DNA from: Lysobacterales bacterium
GTDB lineage: Bacteria > Pseudomonadota > Gammaproteobacteria > Xanthomonadales > Rhodanobacteraceae
Direction of reading: 5' to 3'
Assembly: GCA_013298265.1 (NCBI GenBank)
Contig: JAAFHE010000189.1
Coordinates: forward strand, 1-6,609
Length of the DNA: 6,609 bases
In this document: piece after piece, positions 1 through 6,500 of the stretch
Layout: every line of letters begins with the position of its first letter
How positions within the stretch are numbered: position 1 is the stretch's first letter
The notes under the pieces: generated by a model
What the model saw: only the letters and a program-made list of their open reading frames with translations
Told to the model about the DNA's origin: nothing
Database searches by the model: none
Translations under genes and position numbers: made by a program

Positions 1-282
1 CTTCCCCAGACGCAGCTGCGGTTCCAATTGCACCGCAGCGGCCTGGAATTGCGGTGCCATGGTCAGGCAAGGGCCGCACCAGGGCGCCCAGAAATCGACG
101 AGCAGCGGCAGTTCGGCACGGCCGGCGTGGATGTCGAAACTGGCTGCATCGAGCGCGACCGGATGCGCGTCGAACAGGCGCTTGCCGCAGCGACCGCAGA
201 CCGGCGCTTCGGTCAGCCGCGTCCGCGGTACGCGGTTGAGCGTGTGGCAGTGCGGACACGCCACCAGCAGGGCTTCACTCAT
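1..282 (-). CDS. trxC: Thioredoxin 2 (TrxC), 3' end outside the window
   Basis: Cytoplasmic dithiol-disulfide oxidoreductase that reduces protein disulfides and is kept reduced by thioredoxin reductase. Its family is linked to oxidative-stress defence. Ninety-four codons are visible. The N-terminal zinc-binding knuckle of TrxC is present as two CxxC pairs, C9-P-H-C12 and C29-G-R-C32, with the family-typical LNRVPR stretch between them. A thioredoxin fold follows, with the redox site W68-C69-G-P-C72 preceded by LLVDFWAP and followed by the usual TMAP. The C-terminal part, including the cis-proline loop, lies beyond base 1. The start is secure: an AAGGAG ribosome binding site sits 6 bases before the ATG. 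It is transcribed away from the small gene at 565. The extra zinc knuckle separates it from TrxA. The identification is firm, and the only gap is the missing C-terminus. Confidence 0.95.
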   Translation of the reverse strand, partial: MSEALLVACPHCHTLNRVPRTRLTEAPVCGRCGKRLFDAHPVALDAASFDIHAGRAELPLLVDFWAPWCGPCLTMAPQFQAAAVQLEPQLRLGK

Positions 283-523
283 CGGATTCTCCTTACAGGC
301 CCGGCACGTGGGCAGACGCCAGTGCCGCGTGCCCACCATGTGTGGTGTCGATGGGGCGTCGACAAGGCTGGCCGGGCGCTGCGCCCCGAACATCTGCAAG
401 CGGTCTCAAGGCCCGCTCGGCATATCGCACCGGCCTGCGCCTGATCGCGCGCGTGCCGGCACCGATGAAAACAGACGACTGATTCGCATCCGTTCCGGCC
501 CGCGCGCGCCGATCCGGTGACTG

Positions 524-532
524 TGCGACAAT
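524..532 (+). promoter_or_regulatory. Possible extended -10 promoter element for the small basic ORF
   Basis: TGC followed by GACAAT resembles an extended -10 (TGn plus a 4-of-6 match to TATAAT). It lies 32 bases before the ATG at 565 and would give a leader of about 26 bases carrying the ribosome binding site. No recognisable -35 box is found at the expected distance, so this is a weak call based mainly on position. Confidence 0.25.
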
Positions 533-564
533 CGCCGGTCAACTTCGACCCCAAGGATCCGCCC

Positions 565-636
565 ATGAAACGTGCACGCGCCCGTCGTCGCAAGAACCGC
601 CTCCGCAGCGCCCTGCGTTCGCGCGCCAAGCTGTAA
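565..636 (+). CDS. Arginine-rich 23-residue small protein, function unknown
   Basis: I do not recognise this peptide. It has 23 residues: nine Arg, three Lys, no acidic residue, and otherwise mostly Ala, Leu and Ser. It begins MKRARARRRK and ends SRAKL. Support for a real gene: AAGGA at 553-557 lies 7 bases before the ATG; codons are the preferred kind (CGT/CGC for Arg, CTG/CTC for Leu, AAG mostly for Lys); the stop is TAA; and a strong intrinsic terminator begins 15 bases after the stop, so the transcript would carry little else. Such a charge suggests binding to RNA, DNA, ribosomes or acidic membranes, as in very small basic ribosome-associated proteins, but no sequence match to one of these was seen. 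Alternatively the 150-base transcript may act as a small RNA and the frame may be incidental. It is flanked by trxC (divergent) and a probable exported protein. Confidence 0.55.
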   Translation: MKRARARRRKNRLRSALRSRAKL

Positions 637-651
637 GTCTTCGCAAGACCC

Positions 652-688
652 GCCGACCCGGACCCTCTGTCCAGGTCGGCTTTTTTTT
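652..688 (+). terminator. Intrinsic terminator after the small basic ORF
   Basis: GCCGACC (652-658) pairs with GGTCGGC (674-680). Inside it, GGAC (660-663) pairs with GTCC (669-672) around a CCTCT loop, with a single C/A mismatch between the two stems. Eight T residues (681-688) follow directly. This is a textbook Rho-independent terminator on the plus strand. It isolates the small ORF from the gene at 925. Confidence 0.93.
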
Positions 689-692
689 GCCC

Positions 693-770
693 GGACGATC
701 CGATCGCGAAGCGACCCGGAACGCGCGGCCATTTTCCGTGGGGTCACGTTCGCGAGCCGGTCGATCGTCC
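693..770 (+). repeat. Nested imperfect inverted repeat, possible structured RNA
   Basis: Four nested pairings share one centre: GGACGATC (693-700) with GATCGTCC (763-770), TCGCGAA (704-710) with TTCGCGA (749-755), GACCC (713-717) with GGGTC (741-745), and GGAA (718-721) with TTCC (734-737). That makes 24 base pairs in a 78-base element, interrupted by small internal loops. It lies just after the terminator and about 155 bases before the proposed start at 925. It could be a leader RNA structure for that gene, a small RNA, or the relic of a repeat. No T-run follows, so it is not a normal terminator. Confidence 0.5.
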
Positions 771-924
771 CCGCTGCGCGCCCGCCCCCTTGCGGGCCGG
801 CCCCGCTCGCGCCACTACCGTTATCGGCTGCGGTCACCCTGACCGTCACGCAGTGCTGCACGGGTGCATCCGGAATGGCCTCGGCTGCGTACGACTTCAC
901 GTCCCGGCAGCGCGGTACCTATCG

Positions 925-1740
925 GTGGATCCACTCGACAATCCTCGCCACTGGCTCCGAACGTGGTTTCGTCGCGGCCTTTCCGGTCTGTGCATGGCGC
1001 CGTGGATGGTCGCCGCCGGCGCATCGGAAGACGTGCAGCGCCACGACGGTATCGCGTACCGTCGCGGCAGCGAGGACGTGGTCTATCGGGAATCGCATTG
1101 GCGCTACCGGGAAGCCGGGCAGCCGCGCCGGCTCGTGCTCTACCGCTGCGCCGACGGCCAGCCGTTCGCGCGCAAGCAATTGTCCGGCGCCGCCGACACG
1201 GCGGCGCCGGATTTCGACTTCGTCGACGAGCGCGATGGCTACCGCGAAGGTGTGCGGCGCAGCGCAGGCGCGCGCGAGGTGTACTGGCAGCCCTCTGCCG
1301 CCAGTCCGGAGCAGAGAGAGTCGGTGAATCTCGGTGCCGACGCGGTCGTGGATGCCGGTTTCGATGCGTTCATACGCACGAACTGGACGGAACTGGTCGA
1401 AGACCGGCCGCAGATGGCGACGTTCCTGCTCCCCAGCGATTTCAATTTCCTGCAGTTGGTCGTACGCAAGACCTCGACCTCCGGGGATGGGTCGACCACG
1501 CAGTTCTCCCTGCGCGCCGCAGCCTGGTACGCGTTCGCGCTGCCGGAAATCACCCTGACCTACCGCAATAGTGACCAGCGGCTTGTGCGCTTTGCCGGCA
1601 TCAGCACGATCCGCGACGAGCGCGGCAGGCGCCAGTCGGTAGACGTCGTGTTTCCGCCAGACCAGGAGGCCGTCGCGACCTCACCGGCCGAGGTCGCGGC
1701 GGCGCAGTCGGCGCAGCTCGCCACGCGGTGCAGCGGCTGA
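925..1740 (+). CDS. Probable exported protein of unknown function
   Basis: The open frame and its biased codon use make this a real gene, but I cannot name its family. With GTG at 925 it would have 271 residues. The N-terminus then looks like a Sec signal peptide: basic RTWFRR around residues 12-17, a hydrophobic run over 18-31, and a cleavage site after A31-G-A33. The mature part is soluble and rich in charged and aromatic residues. Visible blocks are LVLYRCADGQPFARK (70-84), DAGFDAFIRTNW from 143, a LPSDFNFLQLVVRK segment, and a YRNSDQRLVRFAGIS segment. The alternation suggests a beta-rich fold. Cysteines of the mature protein are C75 and C269. The start is uncertain: no ribosome binding site stands before GTG 925, TTG 790 or ATG 994, and 925 was chosen only because it gives a complete signal peptide. 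It lies 127 bases before the DUF2878 gene on the same strand and may be co-transcribed with it, which would point to an envelope role. Confidence 0.72.
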   Translation: MDPLDNPRHWLRTWFRRGLSGLCMAPWMVAAGASEDVQRHDGIAYRRGSEDVVYRESHWRYREAGQPRRLVLYRCADGQPFARKQLSGAADTAAPDFDFVDERDGYREGVRRSAGAREVYWQPSAASPEQRESVNLGADAVVDAGFDAFIRTNWTELVEDRPQMATFLLPSDFNFLQLVVRKTSTSGDGSTTQFSLRAAAWYAFALPEITLTYRNSDQRLVRFAGISTIRDERGRRQSVDVVFPPDQEAVATSPAEVAAAQSAQLATRCSG

Positions 1741-1867
1741 TGGCGACACGGCCAGATTCTGCGCAGCGACGGCGTTCGCCCCGCAACCGCAGCGCCCGTT
1801 GCCATGGCCGCATCGCATCGCACACGGCACCGCTATCGGCCACCCAAACACACCGGGAAATCTGACC

Positions 1868-2419
1868 ATGCGCTTCTGGTTCAACCTGCTGGGCTATCAG
1901 GCGGTCTGGTTCGCAGCCGTGCTCGGCGCTGCACGCGGGCAGACATGGCCCGCGCTGGTCGCCGCCACGCTGTTCGCGCTGGTGCACTTCAGTCTGCCCG
2001 GATCCCGCCGCGCCGACGCGCAACTGCTGCTGTGCGCACTGGCAGCAGGCGCGCTGATGGACGGCGGGCTCGCCGCGAGCGGCTGGCTGGTCTATGCGGC
2101 CTCAGCGCCAAGCTGGCCGCCGCTGTGGATCCTCGCGATCTGGGCCGCGTTCGCGCTGACCCTCAACCATTCGCTGGCTTATTTGCAGACCCATCCGCTG
2201 GCGGCGGTGCTACTCGGCGCCAGCGGCGGGCCGCTCGCGTATCTTGGCGCCCAGCGCCTCCAGGCGGTCGTGTTCGCGGCGCCGGACTGGCGCGCCATCG
2301 CGGCGCTGTCTCTGGCCTGGGCCCTCGCATTGCCCGCGCTGATGCAGCTAGCGCGCCGCTGGCGCCGCAGCGACCGCGAACAGAAGGTTGCCCTGCCCGA
2401 TCACGGAGAATCACGATGA
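1868..2419 (+). CDS. DUF2878 family inner-membrane protein
   Basis: A 183-residue polytopic membrane protein of unknown biochemical role. The start fits the family's N-terminus, MRFWFNLLGYQ followed by VWFAAVLGAARG; an upstream in-frame start at 1799 would add an unrelated hydrophilic tail. Only a weak GGGAAA precedes the ATG. About six hydrophobic segments are seen, near residues 5-22, 26-42, 52-77, 86-105, 109-125 and 143-161. Features that match DUF2878 as I recall it are the LMDGGL motif in the third segment, the ALTLNHSLAYL motif in the fourth, the GGPLAYLGAQ loop, and a basic cytoplasmic tail (ARRWRRSDR). The stop codon overlaps the start of the lipocalin gene. In other proteobacteria DUF2878 genes are often near lipocalin, cyclopropane-fatty-acid synthase or DUF3833 genes, which suggests a link to membrane lipids; that function is inference. 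Confidence 0.88.
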   Translation: MRFWFNLLGYQAVWFAAVLGAARGQTWPALVAATLFALVHFSLPGSRRADAQLLLCALAAGALMDGGLAASGWLVYAASAPSWPPLWILAIWAAFALTLNHSLAYLQTHPLAAVLLGASGGPLAYLGAQRLQAVVFAAPDWRAIAALSLAWALALPALMQLARRWRRSDREQKVALPDHGESR

Positions 2420-2970
2420 CACTGAAAATCGCTGCGACTGCGCTGTGCCTGCTCCTGCTGAGCGGCTGCGCCGCACGCCCAGTAACGATACGCGCCGTCG
2501 AGCACGTCGATCTTCCGCGCTTCATGGGCGACTGGTACGTGATCGCGCATATCCCAAGCCGTACGGAACGGAACGCCCACAACGCGATCGAGAACTACGC
2601 GCTGGCGAGCGACGGTTCGATTGCGACGACCTACCGCTATCGCAACACACCCGACGGCCCGCTGCGAATCATGCGGCCGAAAGGGACGGTGGTCCCGGAT
2701 ACCGGCAACGCCGTCTGGGGCATGCAGTTCATCTGGCCGATCCGTGCTGAATACGTCGTGTCCTACCTTGCTCCCGACTACCAGCAGACCATCATCGGCC
2801 GCAGCGCGCTCGACTACGCGTGGATCATGGCACGCACGCCGTCGCTGCCCGAGGCGCGCTACGCCGAACTCCTGCGTGAACTTGCGGACCTTGGCTATTC
2901 GCCGGATCGCGTCCGGCGCGTGCCACAGCAGTGGCCGGAAAACGCCGACACGGCAACGGGCCGTCAGTGA
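2416..2970 (+). CDS. blc: Blc-type lipocalin, outer-membrane lipoprotein
   Basis: A 184-residue lipoprotein of the bacterial lipocalin family (COG3040 type). These proteins bind fatty acids or lysophospholipids and are thought to help store or repair envelope lipids. The signal peptide is short (MTLK, then a hydrophobic run) and ends in the lipobox LLSG-C18. The residue after the cysteine is Ala, not Asp, so sorting to the outer membrane is expected. The lipocalin signature G38-D-W40-Y lies at the start of the first strand. The family C-terminus is clear: YAWIMARTPSLPEARY, then LLRELADLGYSPDRVRR. Length is normal. CGGAGAA at 2404-2410 provides the ribosome binding site, and the ATGA overlap with the DUF2878 gene indicates coupled translation. 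No good intrinsic terminator follows; the nearest hairpin is the AT-rich dyad at 3009-3030. The symbol is by family resemblance only. Confidence 0.94.
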   Translation: MTLKIAATALCLLLLSGCAARPVTIRAVEHVDLPRFMGDWYVIAHIPSRTERNAHNAIENYALASDGSIATTYRYRNTPDGPLRIMRPKGTVVPDTGNAVWGMQFIWPIRAEYVVSYLAPDYQQTIIGRSALDYAWIMARTPSLPEARYAELLRELADLGYSPDRVRRVPQQWPENADTATGRQ

Positions 2971-2974
2971 AGCG

Positions 2975-3031
2975 AAAAAAGTTAATTATTAAATAAATGT
3001 AATTTCATAATATCGACATTCGTCGATATTT
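2975..3031. promoter_or_regulatory. AT-rich island, candidate promoter or protein-binding region
   Basis: A run of A/T with few G/C bases begins 5 bases after the lipocalin stop. CATAAT at 3006-3011 is a 5-of-6 match to a sigma-70 -10 box on the plus strand, but upstream there is only a poor -35 (TTAATT at 2982-2987, spacing 18). The composition would suit an UP element, nucleoid-protein binding, or a short piece of foreign DNA. The assignment as regulatory is inference. Confidence 0.35.
3009..3030. repeat. Perfect 9-bp inverted repeat, possible operator
   Basis: AATATCGAC (3009-3017) and GTCGATATT (3022-3030) are exact reverse complements separated by ATTC. It overlaps the right edge of the AT-rich island and the candidate -10 box. 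It could be a dimeric repressor operator or a weak hairpin after the lipocalin gene; only three T residues follow, so it is a poor terminator. Confidence 0.6.
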
Positions 3032-3052
3032 CGCCCCAGCAGCACTTGCGGA

Positions 3053-3077
3053 CTCACCGGCCGCAGCGTACGGTGAG
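3053..3077. repeat. 7-bp hairpin
   Basis: CTCACCG (3053-3059) pairs with CGGTGAG (3071-3077) across an 11-base loop. It is modest alone, and is noted because two stronger hairpins lie downstream in the same gap. Confidence 0.35.
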
Positions 3078-3111
3078 CGAAGAGACACGCACACGGTCCT
3101 TCGCCGTTGCG

Positions 3112-3152
3112 CAGCAGGCATCCCGTTGTTCGCGGATAACCGGATCCTGCTG
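3112..3152. repeat. 11-bp hairpin with one bulged base
   Basis: CAGCAGG (3112-3118) pairs with CCTGCTG (3146-3152). After a bulged C3119 the stem continues as ATCC (3120-3123) with GGAT (3142-3145), leaving an 18-base loop. No T-run follows. It is a candidate structural element of a leader or RNA in the gap. Confidence 0.45.
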
Positions 3153-3467
3153 AGCAGCTATCGCGCGCACGACATTCCTCACGACGCGGGCGAACACAGT
3201 CATCACTTCTTCGAGAACCCGACGGTTCGCTGTCACACGTCTGTTCACGATTCCAGCACTGGCCCTCCTACCCACCGCTACGGCAATGGACGCGGCAGTG
3301 GCCACCGCAACAGAACCCGCCGCCGAGTAGATGCGCCGGCTACGCCGCGGCATGCCGTGAACCCGAAACCACACTCGCAGCGCGGCGTCGACTGAGCCAT
3401 TCCCACGATGCCACCCGACGCACGACGCCGTAGTCGCTGCGGCCGCACGAGTCTTGCCCGCAGGAGT

Positions 3468-3498
3468 GCCCGGCGTTGCTGATAGCGCAGCGCCGGGC
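3468..3498. repeat. Strong 12-bp hairpin in the leader of the glucan synthase gene
   Basis: GCCCGGCGTTGC (3468-3479) pairs with GCAGCGCCGGGC (3487-3498). All 12 positions pair (one is T-G) across the 7-base loop TGATAGC. It ends 89 bases before the GTG start at 3588. No T-run follows, so it is not a classical terminator. It may be a leader structure affecting transcript stability or translation. Confidence 0.6.
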
Positions 3499-3577
3499 TG
3501 CCGACAGATCCGCTCTACCGCGCGATGGCCAGGTCCCAGGCTTCGCCCTGCCCCACCTGCAATCCGCACCGACCTGC

Positions 3578-3582
3578 AAGGA
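3578..3582 (+). promoter_or_regulatory. Ribosome binding site that fixes the GTG start
   Basis: AAGGA lies 5 bases before GTG 3588. The in-frame ATG at 3525 has no such site and would add a Pro- and Cys-containing 21-residue tail that does not resemble the family, so GTG 3588 is preferred. Confidence 0.7.
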
Positions 3583-3587
3583 CACCG

Positions 3588-6500
3588 GTGAACGATTTGC
3601 TCAGAACGATCCGCGACAGACTCGTCACGCTGCTGGCCAGCGCACGCTACAAGGCACGCCGCAGCCAGGTCGCCGAGTCGCCGCTGCGCGCCGAGCTGTT
3701 CAGCGCCGACCAGATGGAGGAACACGGCCACACGCTAGCCGCGTTCCACCGGGTACAGCCCGGACGTGGCCGCAACCGCCTGCTCGCGCGACTCGACGAG
3801 AACGAAGCCGTACTCGTCAGCACCTGCGCACTGCTCTCGACCGCAATTCGCGAGAACCGCCGCGTCACGCCGGCGAGCGAATGGCTGCTCGACAACTACT
3901 ACCTCATCGACGAACACCTGCGTACCGCGAGGCTGCACTTTCCGAAAGGCTATAGTTTTCAATTGCCGCGTCTGGCCAATGGCATGTCGGCCGGATTGCC
4001 ACGCATCTACGACATCGCGCTGAGCGCGATCTCCCACGGCGACGGCCGCTTCGATCAGGACAGCCTGCACCGCTTCGTCGCCGCCTACCAGCGCACGGCG
4101 CCGCTGAGCCTCGGCGAGCTATGGGCGATTCCGATCATGCTGCGCCTGGCCCTGATCGAGAACCTGCGCCGCGTCGCCACGCGCGTGACGCAGGACCGGC
4201 ACCATCGCGATCTCGCCGCCGCCTGGGGCGAGAGCATGGCCGAGATCGTCGCGCACGACCCCAAGAGTCTCATCCTCGCCGTCGCCGACATGGCCCGTTC
4301 GGATCCGCCGGCGAGCAGCTCCTTCGTCGCCGAGCTGATGCAGCGCCTGCAAAACCAGAGTGCCTCACTGGCGCTGCCGGTGTCGTGGCTGGAACAGCGC
4401 CTGGCCGAAGCCGGCGTCACGATCGAGCAACTGGTGCAGTCGGAAAACCAGCAGCAGGCTGCCGACCAGATGTCGATCAGCAACAGCATCGGCAGCCTGC
4501 GCCTGCTGCTGTCGACCGACTGGCGCGCCTTCGTCGAAGGGCTCAGACAGATCGAGGCCATCCTCGCGACCGATCCGGCCGACATCTACGCGGACATGAG
4601 CTTCACGACGCGCGACGCCTATCGCCATGTGGTCGAGCGCGTTGCGCGCAAGGCCGCGCGGGCCGAAGCGGAAGTCGCCGACCTGGCGGTGAAGCTGGCC
4701 ACAGCCGCGGCGCACGCCGGCGCACCGGATTCGCCGCAGGCGCACGTCGGCTACTACCTCGTCGATGCGGGCCGGGCGATGCTGGAACGCGGCGTCGGCC
4801 TGCGCCCTAGCCTTCAACGCGTGCCGACGTCGATCTACCTCGGCATCATCGTACTGCTGACCGCCGCCTTTTCCGCGGCGATGCTGGGGCTGCCGGGCCT
4901 GACACTCCCGCTGTACTGGAACATCGGGCTCGGCCTGCTGCTCGCCACCGCGGCGAGCCAGCTCGGCGTTGTCATGGCGAATTGGCTTGCCGGATTCGCT
5001 GCCGCGCCGCAATTGCTGCCGCGCATGGACTATTCCCGCGGCATTCCCGCCGAAGCGACCGCGTTGGTCGTCGTGCCGACCCTGCTCAGCGACACGGATG
5101 CGGCACAGGAAGAAGTCGACGATCTCGAAATCCGCTATCTCGCCAACCGCGCCGACCGTCTTCACTTCGCGCTGCTCAGCGATTTCCCCGATGCGGATTG
5201 CGAGCACACGCCCGCCGATGCAGCGATCATCGCCGTCGCCACTAGCGGGATCGAACGCCTCAACCAGCGCTATGCCGACGGCGATTCGCGCTTCTTCCTG
5301 CTGCACCGACCGCGCCGCTGGAACGCCGGCGAGGGCGCGTGGATCGGCGAGGAACGCAAGCGCGGCAAGCTCGGCGACCTCAACGCGCTACTGCGCGGCG
5401 ACGCCGGCCAGCGCTTCTCGAGCGTCGTTGGCGACCTCGCACAGCTACGCAGCGTGCGCTACGTGATCACACTCGACGCGGACACACGCCTGCCGCACGA
5501 CATCGCGCGCAAGCTCGTCGCCACCATTCACCATCCGCTCAACCGCGCACGCTTCGATCCTGCCTGCGGCCGCGTCGTGTCCGGTTACGGCATCCTGCAG
5601 CCGCGCGTCGGCACGACCTTGCCGCTGGCCGGCGCGTCGGCCTACGCAACGCTGTTCGGCGGTGATGCGGGGATAGATCCGTATACGCGCGCGGTATCGG
5701 ATGTGTACCAGGATCTGTTCGGCGAAGGCTCGTTCACGGGCAAGGGCATCTACGATGTCGATGCGTTTGAACAGGCGCTGTCGCACCGGCTGCCCGACAA
5801 CCGCATCCTGAGCCACGACCTGCTCGAAGGTTGCTACGCCCGCGCCGGCCTGACCAGCGATGTGGCGGTGTTCGAGAGTTTTCCGCAAAGCTATCGCGCC
5901 GACATCAGACGGCGGCATCGCTGGATACGCGGCGACTGGCAGATCGCGCAGTGGATGCTGCCGCACGTGCCGCTCGCCGACGGCGGTACGGAAAAAAATC
6001 CGCTGTCCGCGCTATCGCGCTGGAAAGTGTTCGACAACCTGCGCCGCAACCTCGCCGTGCCGGCGCAGTTCCTGCTGTTCGTGCTGGGCTGGCTGCTGCT
6101 GCCGGGAGCCGTCGGCTGGACCATCGGCGTGGCGCTGCTGACGTACGCACCCGTGCCGGTGGAAGTGTTGTTCGCGGCGCTGCGCAAACCGTCCGACGCG
6201 CGCTGGCGCGCGCATCTGAAATACGTCGCTGCCAGTACCGGCAAGCGCCTGGGTCAATGCCTGTTCTCGCTCGCGTGCCTGCCGTTCGAGGCCGCGGTCA
6301 CGCTCGACGCGATAGCCCGCACGCTGTGGCGCCGGCATGTGTCGCGCCGACACCTGCTGGAATGGACGCCGTCGAGCGTGGTGGAACGCGGCGGCGGCGA
6401 CGGCCTCGCCGACCACTGGCGCCGCATGGCGATCGCTCCGCTGAGCGCGGCCGGCCTGACCGTCGCGCTGCTGCATTTGCAGCCGGGCGCCCTGCCTGCG

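Larger units (their letters stand above)
2971..3587. other. 617-base gap with AT-rich island and hairpins, no convincing gene
   Basis: Bases 2975-3031 are strongly AT-rich (about one fifth G+C by eye count) in an otherwise GC-rich window. The rest is GC-rich but shows no open frame with a ribosome binding site or recognisable protein. It holds several inverted repeats: 3009-3030, 3053-3077, 3112-3152 and 3468-3498. The promoter of the glucan synthase gene must lie here or upstream, since a gap this long makes read-through from the lipocalin gene less likely. Part of it could be a long 5' leader or an unannotated RNA gene. Confidence 0.6.

Noticed and set aside
310..334. GGGCA/TGCCC hairpin in the trxC leader
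   Set aside because: Only five paired bases plus a bulged CGC/GCG extension, which is common by chance at this base composition.
406..900. Minus-strand 164-codon open frame across the small basic ORF
   Set aside because: It runs antisense through the terminator and inverted repeat, with Arg/Gly-rich low-complexity sequence and no start signal.
1799..1867. Upstream in-frame start for the DUF2878 protein
   Set aside because: It adds a hydrophilic extension without a ribosome binding site; the family-like N-terminus begins at 1868.
3126..3395. Plus-strand 89-codon open frame in the gap before ndvB
   Set aside because: No ribosome binding site, no recognisable fold and an His/Arg/Thr-rich composition typical of chance frames in GC-rich noncoding DNA.
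3525..3587. ATG at 3525 as an upstream start of the glucan synthase
   Set aside because: No ribosome binding site, and the added residues do not resemble the family, whereas GTG 3588 has AAGGA at 5 bases.
3054..3731. Minus-strand 225-codon open frame, including an internal ATG at 3353 with a signal-like hydrophobic stretch
   Set aside because: No ribosome binding site before either start, Ala/Arg/Val-rich low-complexity product, and its first part is antisense to the secure glucan synthase gene.
4365..5306. Minus-strand 313-codon open frame inside ndvB
   Set aside because: Its Arg/Gly/Gln-rich product is a shadow of the strongly biased codons of the coding strand, and no start signal was seen.
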